Shown: piece after piece, positions 11,617-22,900 of the stretch
Layout: each line of letters begins with the position of its first letter
How positions within the stretch are numbered: the first letter of the stretch is position 1
Assembly: GCA_030998015.1 (NCBI GenBank)
Contig: JARWMV010000234.1
Coordinates: 186,001 to 250,000 of the forward strand
Direction of reading: 5' to 3'
Length of the DNA stretch: 64,000 bases
Source: Ceratorhiza oryzae-sativae
Taxonomy: Eukaryota > Basidiomycota > Agaricomycetes > Cantharellales > Ceratobasidiaceae
The notes under the pieces: model-generated
Database searches by the model: none
Told to the model about the DNA's origin: nothing
Seen by the model: only the letters and a program-made list of their open reading frames with translations
Made by a program: the position numbers and the translations under genes

Positions 11617-13159
11617 TTATTTCCGACAACGCTTTCGTCGGCTATCGTCGTTCTCTTCGTCCGAACCGCTCTCGCCCTCTCCCCTAACTTGCATACCGGC
11701 CCACACATCCTCTTCGTCCTCATTGACTGTTTTGCGTTCAACTTCATACCCATCCCACACAACTGCGGTGGGGGTGCTCTTGAGAAATTCTTGCGCTAAA
11801 ATAGTTCCCTTTTTGGATTGTTGCTCGCTTGGTTTTGAAGGCGGAGCGAATACAGAGTGCAAACGAAGCAAACGATCGAGTGAGACGGATGCGAGGTGAG
11901 TTGTCGAGATCGGTGTAAATGAGTTCACAGCCCCTGGAAGACCTATGTTTTGCTAGCTTAGCGGTACATAGCTAGTTGACATGTGTGAGTAGTGCACCTT
12001 TGTAGGAGTAACAGATTTTGCCGTTCCGGACGTCCAAGGCCAAAAGATTGCAGCCACTATCCGAGACGAAGACCTCACTGTGGTGATTTATTTAGCTTTT
12101 CTTATCATTGTTTTATTAGGCAACATACTGTTCATTCTTGCCGCATTCTACACCCTTTATCCCACCTACTTTGGATATGTTTTCCCAGTTCGCAACGGGT
12201 CGCCGAGCAGTTCTGGTATCGAAGCGCCTGATAGCTCCTGATCTGTTTCCCGTTATGATGTGAAAGTCTGGTTGCTGGGAGGATGAAGTGCGTAGAAAGG
12301 CAAGAGATGTGATATGAACCGGTTGGCGAAGCGAAAGTGTGTCATTCGGCAGCTTTTGTCCGAAGGAAACTAAGTACTTATGTGAAGGGAGCACAAGGAA
12401 AGCGACGTACTTGCTTGGCTCGCCATATTTCAGCGTACATTAATTCTGGTTTTCCCTTCTTGCGTTTCTTCCCAGCCGTGTCATTTGTTGTGTTTAATCC
12501 AGGCTTTTCCGAGAATGTGCGCTCAATGTCCCATATCGACAAGTCAACTTCGTTGCCTCCATAGGCGAGCGAGGTGGAGGACGGTGAGATGCGAAGATCA
12601 TTAAGCCTCATAGGAAGTGAGGCGGTTGAATCTGGAGTTTTCAAAGCCCAGGACGGAGCGTGGGCGAGACGGAGTCGGCCATATTGCGTGCATGTTAGCC
12701 ATCCCTTACTAAATAACCACTTTCAGTGATGCCCTAAGTGAGACAATGAGTGCCTTGGTATACCTTGGCAAAGCCTCCAGTCCGACGAACTTATCCCCGC
12801 TAGAGATTCGAGTTTCTTTCCAGCTTGATACTACTGGAAGATCGGTGGAGCCTTGAGAGTATGAGTAGGTCGTCACCTGGCCGTCTGCCTGGGCGGCTGC
12901 GAGCTACTATGTAGATAAGCCTGAGTTTTCATCATATTTGAAGGTATAGAAGGGGCCTCACGACACTAGAGTCCAAACCAGATTCTCGATGACATCGAAG
13001 CCGTTGAATTGGTGCTTTAATCTGCTCTGTACTGGTGAGCAGCGCCCCTATTGTTGTTACAGTGATACGATTCTCTCCGTTGTTGATGCCATTGGTTAAT
13101 TCTAATCGTGCAGACTTGATTTGGCCCTTGTCGTCTCCTGCAAATACTCTGTACTCCAT
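11617..13159 (-). CDS. NSA1: NSA1/WDR74-type 60S ribosome biogenesis WD-repeat protein
   Basis: The product is a nucleolar WD-repeat protein of pre-60S particles (yeast Nsa1, human WDR74). The start MEYRVFAGDDKGQIKSARLE lies at 13159. Further exons give AARADGQVTTYSYS, SWKETRISSGDKFVGLE, the repeat LAYGGNEVDLSIWDIERTF, PVHITSLAFLRTS and ITGNRSGAIRRFDTRTARRP, and a last repeat THLASVSLDRLLRLHSVF. The C-terminus is acidic then basic (ESGSDEENDDSRRKRCRK), which fits a nucleolar protein. Its start faces POL5 across 183 bases; its end is convergent with MSH3, 123 bases apart. The assignment comes from the repeat pattern and the family-specific C-terminus. Confidence 0.8.
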
Positions 13160-13342
13160 GGTCGGATGTGGGGGTAAGTGAGACGAGATGTGTCTTCAAA
13201 AATTGGCACAGCCACTGGTGTCGGTGTTTGGAAATTAACGCCGGTCGAAAGTTTCTGCTGCTTGGCCACCACAAGGTAGGATGTGCGGTTCTGGACCAGA
13301 ACTCTAAAAGCTAACAAAAGGCACAGTATAAAATAGACTATA
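13160..13342. promoter_or_regulatory. Shared divergent promoter between NSA1 and POL5
   Basis: The 183 bases between the two start codons must contain both promoters and both 5' leaders. Two open frames on the minus strand cross it but show no family features. A TATA-like agtataaaatag lies at 13326-13335, just before the POL5 start. Co-regulation of two rRNA-processing genes is inferred from spacing and function. Confidence 0.55.
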
Positions 13343-16300
13343 ATGTCTACCACACTTCCGCTCTTTTGGCACTTGTCCTCGGCCTCAACCAAAGAACGAC
13401 TCGACGCTTCTGTGAAACTCATCAGCAGCCTTGAGCAATTCCAAGACCTGAAGGCTGCTGCTGTAGCTGAGGAAAGCGAAGGGGAATATTCTCAAGAGGA
13501 AACCTCTGCCGACGAAAAGGACAGGGCGAAGGCCAAGAACGCGGATCCCAACTCCGAGGACGTCAAGTATGCGCTCCGACGGCTCATTAGGGGTTTGGCT
13601 AGTCCGAGGGAGAGCAGCCGATTAGGTTTCTCAGTTGCATTAACCGAGGTGAGCACAGCATCGTTAATTTAGGTGTTGTAGGCTTATGGTCAATTCTAGT
13701 TATTAACTCGACTTGGCACCGTCGATGCCGCCGGGGTCGTTTCGTCCATACTCGAAGCTTCCGTCACTAGTGGTTCTATGAAAGGCCAAGAAGTTCGAGA
13801 CACACTCTTTGCCAGGCTCTTTGGTCTTACGGCAGTAATACAATCCGGGCTGTTATTCCGGACTACCCGCCTGCCCTCAGCCGGCGACTCTCTTCTGCCA
13901 GTTTCCTCCTTCACTACATACCAAACAACCATATCGGAGCTTCTCAACTTGGGAGATAAAAAATCCTGGCTGCGAGAGAGTGCTTGGTGGGCTATCGCTC
14001 TGGCGGTTAAGCTTCTCTATACAGCCGAGCCAGAGGTAGAGTGGAAGGCCGAAGCCATTAGCTGGACTTTAGATATGGTCTATTGTGGAAACCGCGCGGC
14101 CGAGTGGACCCCGGATAAATTGGCCCTAACTCTCTGCTTACAAACGCTTGATGCCTCTCGTCCATGGAAAGGACTTCTTGCGCCGACCTTTCGCAATGCC
14201 TCTCTCCTATCTTCAGCTAACCTTCAGGCTATTGCCAGAATTCTCAAAGAGGTTGAAGACACCGACGAGCCAGATATCAAGCATGTTCAGGGAGGACAGT
14301 TCAAAGTTCAAATACATTCCGCCTGGAATGTAATCATTCAATCTATAGCTGACGGGAAAGCCAACGTCACATTCGCCGAGTTTTACAAAGTCTGCGTCGA
14401 CGGTAACTCTCCCATCCGCTCAAACCGGCGCCCTTGGCTAAACTGACGACCTTACAGAGTCCCTATTCGCCGCTACATCTTCGCCTGAGCGTAAATCTTG
14501 GGGATTCCAGGTATTCGAACGTGCGTTGGCCGTGTTACCCCCGACCGAGTTTCAGTATCTCTTTACTCCAAACTTCATGAGGTCTTGGATCAATCACCTG
14601 GCGTCCCCAGACCGGACTTTGCACAAGGCAGCTAAGAAAGCTGTGGGTTTTCGATTTTATCAATGAAGTTACACTAAGCTGAATATTGAGATATTAGGCT
14701 GCTGAGATTGTCAAAGCTGTCGAGAGACATCCTAGTGTTGGATTCTCTCTGGTCACACATTTGCAAGGTACACATGGGAACCAACAATTTGATAGGATTA
14801 CTCGCACGAAGACTGTTGAAACCATTCTTGCATCAACGGATGTTGAGGGCGTCAAGAAGTATACCACATCATTGATTACACAGTTCAGGGAGAACCATGC
14901 CGAGTGAGCTCAGTTCAGTTCAGCTAACTGCTTGATATATACTTACTCGGAGCTAGCGTCGAACCCAACGAGCAGGACATAAAACGCCAATACATTGTCG
15001 AACAGCTGTCCGGCCTTATGCGCAATGGATCGATACCGAAGGATGATGAATGGGTTGCCTCGATTCTTGAATTCTTCACACTTCATGGGATGTTCACTGT
15101 AATCAAGAGGAACAAGTCCAGCACGCTATCTCTGGTGGGTCGCCCGAGGTTATGGAATTACATATACTAATGCAATAACGTAGGTTCACCATGTTACTAA
15201 GCCACCTTTGTCCGACCAGCTGAGGAGCATATGCCGTGCTAAGTTGCTGACTATTCTTGGGGACTTGATAAGCCAGGCTAAGACCGCCAAGGGTGAGCCG
15301 CGCCTACCATTTATTCTCGTATCTTAACGTACCGGGCTTCACATATAGGCCAATTGGGCCACACTACCCGCGGATCATCAACCACAGTCACAGGTGAATC
15401 GTGGGTGCCCCATATTCTCGAAACGATCGAAACTCTTCAACAAGATTCGAGGCACGTTGCATCATTGAGAGAATATGAAGTAGGTGATGGCGAGGTGAGA
15501 AAGAGGGCCCAGAAGGTGCTGAAGGTTCTCCAAAAGGTGTGTTCTTGAGATGGAAGGAGCCGCTTTAGCACACTCAGAGCGCACGTAGAAAAGAGGCAAC
15601 GGCGAGGACGAATCCATACAAGGGGCCGAGCTCTTGGTCTCCACATTGCTGCTTCAGGCATATATGGAGGATGAATCTGACAGTGACGTGCTAGAGGTAT
15701 TTTTCTCCTATGTTGGCATATTGGACACTAATTCAACGGGCCATTCTCAGTCATGCTTGGATGCAACCGAGAAACTCTTCAATATCCCCAAGAAGGGGAA
15801 GAATTCTCCATCACCGGGTGAAGACGAGCATGCTCCCGTTGATCTACTAGTAGATGCCATCGTAGGCATGTTGGAGGCTGGATCTGGGTTTAGTCGGACG
15901 GTAGCTACGGTTGCATTCGGGCTGCTTAGTGGACGAGCGGAAGGAAGTACTATTGACTTGATCCTTATGGTGAGCCAAGGTATTGCGGTATTTGAAAACA
16001 ATGATAACACACATGTGCAGCAATTGGAGCACCGGGATGTTAACGACGAAAACGACACGGAAGAGGACGAGGAAGCCGCAGAGGCCCTGAATGGTAGCGC
16101 TGAGGAGGCAGAGCAGAGTAGTTCAGGATCTTCGGAAGAAGAGGGAACGGATGAGAGTGAAGAGTCGGACGATAACGCTGAGGTCGACCCTGAGTTCAGG
16201 AGACAGGTTGCTGAAGCACTACAGGTTAATGGAATGGCCCCTACTGGCGAAGAGGATGAGTCCGACTCCGAAGGCGAAGTCATGTTAGATGATGAACAGA

Positions 16301-17526
16301 TGACGCAGTTGGATGAGCACCTCGCTAAGGTATTCAAATCGCAGGCCGGGGGGGATCCAAAACAGAAAAAGAGTAAGCGACGAGTTGGAGAAAGCATTAT
16401 GGTTGCAAAAGATAACAACCCGCCTCATTGCTAGGTGCCCAACGTGAGGCCACTCATTTCAAGATTCGTACACTTGATTTGCTCGACATCTTCCTGAGCA
16501 AACAACCTCAGAGTCCATTCGTCCCGCGCACTATCCTCCCGCTCGTCAAAATCATCTTATCAAGTGGCCCAGACGAACGTCAACTCTCTGAAAAGACAGC
16601 TGGAATTCTACGCTCTCGAATAAGCAAGCTCAAGGATGTGCCTGCTAGTGGATTTGAGCAAACCAGCGTCATTGAAGACCTACTGAGCATACACGAAGCC
16701 GCTCGAAAGATAGGGCTTCCCGAGCTTTCGGCATGTAGCATATACCTATCCCGAGTACTTCAGGGTGGGGAGCCCGTGCTGGAAGCTTACCGGACGTCGA
16801 TCGATGACTTCGTAACGCGAAAAAACTCGAAGCTTTCCCCCACTTTCTTGAAGGACTTCGTGGTGCGACAGGCTTCATACGCTTGGGGGCTAAGGAACCA
16901 CATGATCGGGAAGTGCAACCCGGGTGGCGCAGTCAACGTGTATCGACAAATGCAGATATGGGGCTTGGTCCAATCGCTGTTAAGCCAGATTGCCCCGCTC
17001 GTAAGTTTTGCAATATATGTATGCCCAGAAGTACGAGCTGACGAGCTATATGTAGGTAAAACAATCCCCGATGATTGATGGACTATTTACGTTCACCCCC
17101 TTAATCCGTGACGCGCTCTACCTCACACTCCGCAACGCGGCCCAAGGGACCGACCAGGTGCCGAACGCTGCTCAGACCAAAGAACTTCTCAAGATCGGGT
17201 TACAAGCTGCACGGTTGACGCGAAAAATAGCCCGGGTAGGCGATGATCCTCAAAATATCTGGGAGCCGCAAAGATTTGAGGAAGTTCGAGCCGCATTAGC
17301 GGACTCAGGTCGATTCAAGTCATCTCCGGCAATTCATGCGTTGGCGAAACAATTCGCTGCGCTTCTGGCGTCCGATAGCGAGTTACAAGATTCGGGCAAG
17401 AACAAGAAGCGGAAAGTGACCGACGAACATGTTGGCGGGAATGACAACGGGGTTCCCGTGAACAGGACAAACGAGACCGAGCCCCGCAAAAAGCGAAAAA
17501 AGGTCAAGAAGCAAAAAGAGACCTAA
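13343..17526 (+). CDS. POL5: POL5/MYBBP1A family nucleolar protein (DNA polymerase phi)
   Basis: The protein belongs to the Pol5/MYBBP1A family. These are HEAT-repeat nucleolar proteins needed for rRNA synthesis and pre-60S maturation; despite the name they are not believed to act as replicative polymerases. The start reads MSTTLPLFWHLSSASTKERL, then SEDVKYALRRLIRGLASPRE and SSRLGFSVALTE, the family's N-terminal signature. A helical-repeat body follows (WWAIALAVKLLYTAEPEVEW; TLCLQTLDASRPWKGLLAP). A long acidic stretch (about 16050-16320) is rich in E, D and S, then VPNVRP-type HEAT segments. The tail is basic (KKRKKVKKQKET), a likely nucleolar signal. Several short introns are visible. The stop at 17524 is 100 bases from the convergent PSF1 stop. 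The divergent neighbour NSA1 acts in the same pathway. Confidence 0.87.
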
Positions 17527-17625
17527 GCCGTACATCCTTGAACACACAATGCTGCCCTTTTTTATCTGCACGTTTCAATCATATTTTTGTGTTTATGTCT
17601 TGTAATACTGGATGATATGAACAAT

Positions 17626-18231
17626 TCAAACTTCCTCAAGATAGCCTTGTACAATAAGGTGTTCAATGTCTGCCCTTCGGACTAAGAGGCGTTGACCTTT
17701 CTGAAAGTTAATTGTACCAAGCTCAGTATGTATCGTTCCACATTCTCGAACAACCCGAATCTGAACGTGCAAGTCCTTGGGCGGGCGCGAGATTCCAGCA
17801 GAGATATCAAGTACATCAACGAAGTCGGACTTGTAGTCCATGACCATTGCGTTATACTCGCGCAAGAAGTCGATTTCGTGCGGAGCCAACCGATCACGTA
17901 GAGCCGGATCCCCGATGATAGGATGGAGAACTCCCCCAAAAGACCAATATAGCTCTTTCAGCTTTTCGATGCGATGGGCGTGGTAAGCGAGCAGACAGCG
18001 TTTAGTTCGTAGCATCCCTTGATGGTAGAATGTAGACTTGCTGAGTAGTTCAGCGGGAGGAAGAGCGCCCGTGTCTGGAAACTCGCTAGTATAGGCAGAC
18101 AAGTCGTTGCTCAGATTACGAAGTTCACGAATCGAGTTGCGCACAGTTTCATCGTTATATTTGGGTAGATTACCGGTGAGCTCTCCTCGCTTAGACTCAA
18201 TAATGAGAGACAGAGCTTGGTCACCGAACAT
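17626..18231 (-). CDS. PSF1: GINS complex subunit PSF1
   Basis: A single-exon gene of 201 codons encodes the PSF1 subunit of GINS, part of the CMG replicative helicase. The N-terminus MFGDQALSLIIESKR and the A-domain segment QGMLRTKRCLLAYHAHRIEK are diagnostic. So are LAPHEIDFLREYNAMVMDYK in the middle and the small C-terminal domain (GTINFQKGQRLLVRRADIEH then LIVQGYLEEV). Length matches the usual 195 to 210 residues. The absence of introns is unusual here, as nearly all neighbours have several. It is convergent with POL5 and divergent from the NUBPL-like gene. Confidence 0.95.
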   Translation of the reverse strand: MFGDQALSLIIESKRGELTGNLPKYNDETVRNSIRELRNLSNDLSAYTSEFPDTGALPPAELLSKSTFYHQGMLRTKRCLLAYHAHRIEKLKELYWSFGGVLHPIIGDPALRDRLAPHEIDFLREYNAMVMDYKSDFVDVLDISAGISRPPKDLHVQIRVVRECGTIHTELGTINFQKGQRLLVRRADIEHLIVQGYLEEV

Positions 18232-18586
18232 AGTGGCTATAACGGATTATGGATTACAATAAATAAATTTTCAATTCAAGAGGGTGCTCACAGGAAATAC
18301 GAAGATAAGAAATAGATGATGAAACCTTCACCCAGCCCAAATCGATCGTGACGGAGTTCAGAGTTTGAATTTCTGGATTAGGCCCAAGGTGGTCGAGGTT
18401 AGTATAAGGAACTTTGAGTTAGGGTGGCGTATTTGCATCTGCCCTATATTTGTTACATCACCTGAGCAACCATAACTACTGATAGTAGGTTCCAAACGCA
18501 ATCGACCTATCATGAAATTGTTTCTCGGAATGGGCCCAATGAATATTTATCCAAAAATCATACGGTATAAACACCCTGCAAGTCCT
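18232..18586. promoter_or_regulatory. Divergent promoter region between PSF1 and the NUBPL-like gene
   Basis: About 355 bases separate the two start codons. I see no coding frame in it with family features. It should hold both promoters; no specific motif stands out. Confidence 0.35.
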
Positions 18587-19794
18587 ATGAGGACGATGTT
18601 CACAACGGCTCAATTGCTACATGAAAATCCGCTGGTATGTATATCATCTCTTAATTGCCCGGAATCCACTGAGTAGAAAGTTAGGGACTGCCACGATCTG
18701 GTGGTCAAGTGCCCCCGACAATGCCTCGTCGAGGAGGTTCCATGATGAAGCGGCTTATTCCAAATGTTCGAAGGGTCGTCGTGGTAGCTAGCGGTAAGGG
18801 GGGTGTCGGAAAGAGCACAGTCAGCGGTTAGTGGTTCGTATATTAACTTAGTTTCGGCGCAAGCGCGGGGTGACGCATATTCATCTTTACAGTGAACCTA
18901 GCTGTCGCCCTTGCAAAATACGGTCGGGTAGGCTTACTAGATTTGGATATATTTGGACCATCCATCCCGAAACTGATGGGTCTTGAGGGCGCCGGGGAAC
19001 CAGAGCTCACCAAAGGTAATGACTTGCAATTAAATGCGATAACAATGGGACCTTAATTGCCCAAACAGATGGTCGACTCGTTCCTTTGGTAAACCATGGC
19101 TTGTCGTGTATGTCAATGGGATTTTTGGTGCCTCAAAACAGCAATGCTGCAGTTGTTTGGAGAGGGCCATGGTCCAGAAGGCAACACAGCAACTCCTCTT
19201 CGATGTGGACTGGAGAGGACATGACGTTGCTCATAGCGGCTCGATATCTTGGTAATTGACATGCCGCCCGGAACTGGAGATGTTGCACTGACGTTGGGCC
19301 AACTAGTGGAGGTGTCTGGTAAGTTTAATACTATCCAATCAAACCCTCGGCACCCACGTCGAATATAGGTGCTATCATCGTGTCTACTCCTCAGGAGTCG
19401 CGCTTATTGATGCCCGAAAAGGTGCTGCCATGTTTCGTAAAGTCTCGGTCCCGGTAAGCGTAGACCTCTGTCCGGATTGCCATTTTGAGGTTAAAGCTTG
19501 CCGCATGTCGTAGATTCTGGGTACTATTTTAAACATGGCATACTATACTTGTCGTAACTGCAGCCCCCCCACCAAACATTATCTCTTCGGCCGTCCTAAC
19601 TCGTTCATCAAAACGGCCATTGATATGGGAGCACCGGTTCTCGGACAATTACCTCTTATTCCTTCTGTTTCGTCTGGCGGAGATGAAGGAACTCCTGCTA
19701 TGTTGTGTCAGAAGAGGGGGGATTTGCGAACGTTACTGAAGTCCAAAGCGCTATGCGTTCGATCGCCGAATTGGTGTGGAAACAAATCAATTGA
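18587..19794 (+). pseudogene. Ind1/NUBPL-type mitochondrial Fe-S P-loop ATPase, frame-disrupted
   Basis: The conceptual product is a Mrp/NBP35-class ATPase closest to Ind1 (NUBPL), which delivers Fe-S clusters to mitochondrial complex I. Visible parts are the P-loop [101 protein letters not shown], and a YTCRNC cysteine pair before LFGRPNSF. The reading frame breaks four times between 19160 and 19710: near 19167, between 19220 and 19242, near 19398 and near 19703. Three breaks look like single lost bases and one like a short insertion; none sits at plausible splice sites. Past the last break the expected frame runs to TGA at 19792. Exon 1 (18587) is my best guess. It is either a decaying copy or a patch of sequence errors; the neighbouring genes are intact. 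Confidence 0.65.
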
Positions 19795-19971
19795 ATCTCG
19801 GGCTGTGCCCCGGCGCTTAATCTAACGCTTGAATCATAAAGTAACAACCATATACGAATCCTTTCCTGTACACCAGACCTTTGCCGAAAAGTTCCATCAT
19901 TGATTATTAGTCTATAGTCAATGTCATACCCCCTGGTACACTAGCGATACGCAATACATCAATTCAATCTC

Positions 19972-22900
19972 ATGGAGAACCAGATTGAGGCCCCACTTTC
20001 TGCTCGCTCAAAGGGCCTACTTTCCCCACATTCCGCAGTGGGAGCTTTGCGACCTAAAACATTAACCCAGAGACTCTCGCTTCAACACACCCGTCGACCA
20101 TCAACATCTTCCCCTCTTGCTTCCTCTCAAGTTCAGGTGGAATCACCCAAGACGCCTATGAACACTACTTCGTCGACTTTATTGGAGACTCGGCCCGAGC
20201 AAGCTGGCGAGAATACTTTCTACAAACGCTTGAGGATTGATGTCAGTGAACCCGTTAGCAATGTCAGTATGTATACCCGTCGTCTGCCACACCATAATAA
20301 TAGTGATGTAGATGTCTATCAGCCCAGCCAATCGTGACGTCTGCCTTGCATCGTGGGTCTACTACTGTATACACGACGTAGATCGCCGGATTAACCTTAA
20401 GCTCGTAGACGAAAGGGACTGTTCATAATCGACCTCGAAAACCCCTATGATACTCCTCGTTTTATACCACAAGGTGGTACATGGGCCGTAGCAGACGTCC
20501 AGTGGAACCCTCACCCGGCGCGTTCAAACTTGATTTGTTCTACATCGAGCCAAAAGCTCCTCGTTTGGGACTTGAACATGCCTGGGCAAAACGCAATCCA
20601 ACGACGGCTGCACGCTCACTATCGAGCGATTACTGATATCAACTGGCATAGTTTTACGCCAGACATTGTTTCCAGCTGTGGGATTGGTGAGGTCATTTAG
20701 CATTCCGAGCCTAGGTATACTGCTAAATTACTGTGAAATTTAAGATTCATGGATATGGACATGGGATTTGGTTCGGAATCTCTATATGATAACTAGTAAA
20801 CTGGCCCTAACCATATATTTCGACATTAGCGGACCAAGCGACGCCCAGTTTTTGGGTGAGTGTGATTTGATGTTTTCGTTCTTCGAATCTGAATACAATC
20901 AACAACCTTAGCCTCTGTGCTTGGAACGGTAAAACTACATCTGGTTATACACTTAATGTCGCTGAGTTTAGCGATTTCGCAGCCTCTGCTACTCAAGTTA
21001 AATGGAACCGTCAAGATCCTCACTTACTTGCTTCAGCACACGATACTTCACTCCTTATTTGGGACGACCGCCGCGGCTCCGTCCCCTTGAAGGAGATACC
21101 TGCACATGACTCACGGATATATGGGATAGACTGGTCCAGGAAACACCGCGGCGAAATTGCCAGTTGTTCTCTCGACAGAAAGATCAAACTATGGAATATC
21201 AACCTGGATTCTGAGGAGAAATATAAGCCAACTCCTCAGAACGAAATTGAGACGCAATACCCTGTCTGGCGTGCCCGCAACCTCCCGTTTGGAGATGGGG
21301 TGCTAGCTTTACCTCAACGAGGCATGACGGCCCTTGATATGTTTGCGTTTGACACGACTTCAGATAAAACTTCTCCACAAATGCCTCGGGGCGCAAGACT
21401 TGTGATTACATTTGAAGGACATAAAGATGCAGTGAAGGAATACGTTTGGCGAGGCGCAGGCGGACTGGACGCTGGATTTGGTGCGTTCGGTTTTGCGTAA
21501 ATTTTCACGAATAGCACCGACTGATCTGAGATGCAGATGATCGTGAATTTCAGCTCGTGACCTGGTCGAAGGATAACACCTTGAGGTTATGGCCAATCGA
21601 GCCACAAACTATGCAGGTAAGTGCCTACAGAACGTCCGGGCCTGCCCGATGACTAAGTTATACAGGATTGCGGCCATATACCAGGATCGCCTATCAAGGT
21701 TCTCATGCCCCGCCGAGGGGCTTCCAACGAGACCTATCGAATTCCTCCAACCACCACTCCTAACACACCCGTAATTCCATCGCTATCGGCACCGCTTGGA
21801 CCTCGAAACGCTTTGTCTAACGTGAAGGCAACTCCAAATACCCCTCACCCGCCCCACCGCAACCCAAGTCAAATTCGTACGACCAAAGTCAAAACTGGGT
21901 TTATGACTCGTGGCGCGCGCGTAAGCGGGATGGATCCGATGCTCTGGATGTCAAGTGTCAAAGTTGAGAGAGAAATCGGCAGCGGTCAAAACTCAATGCT
22001 AGGCAGCCGAGCGACGAGCATTGAGCGGGTGAACCAGCCACATGGAAGGTCAGAGAGGAGCCTGAGTCGTAGTGGTGACATGGACGCAAATGAGGAAGGA
22101 GACGCAGAAGATCTTGCAGACGAGTAAGTGCAACTACTGAGCGCCCTCAATATACCTAGCTATCATCTTGAACACAGGATATATTCGGTGAGCAAGTCCT
22201 TGGGAAACAAGGTCAAATTTATCAAGGTAGTGTTCTTCTGTTCCCAAAACATTTTTTGTGTTGATACATAGTATTATAGACCGACGTATCCAAAAAACGA
22301 ATGTGCACTGTGTCTCTGAACGGTCCTTGGGGCGAGAGCGGCACCAGTTTTATCCGCATAACTTTCCATTTCCCTCCGGAATACCCCCGTTCCTTTGCTC
22401 GCTCTGCTATACCTACCATTGAGCTAGAAAAGAGCCCCGAGATTGACCTCAAGGAGCGCGCATATATACTACGTCGCCTGCGAAAGATTCGCTTGCATAC
22501 TCGGCCGTGCCTTGAGCCATGCCTAAAATTCCTCCTCGGGATGTCGGATGTCCATGGCCGCTCTTTTGCTCTGCGAGGTATCGGTTCGGGTTCAGACTCA
22601 TCAGATGAAGGTGAACAAAGACAGTCTCGCTCTGGACTAGTATCCCACTTGAGTAATCACGCGGATAACGTCCCAATGCCACGGCGATGCCAGGGCGTTT
22701 TTGGACCTAACGGTAATTGTATTTCATAACGAAGTATATTCACCTGCTAAATAGATGTAGGCGAACTTGTGTGCTTCTTCCCTGCCGCTCCTCCAATGGT
22801 GGCCAAAACCGAACGCACCCCCTCTCCATCGGTCGGGTCTCGAGGTACTGGCCCCGGAAGTGCTAGCCGCATACGACCGTTTGCACCATCGGCGATCGTT

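Noticed and set aside
15747..16418. 223-codon Ser-rich frame on the minus strand inside POL5
   Set aside because: It is the complement of the Glu/Asp/Ser-rich acidic region of POL5 and has no independent evidence.
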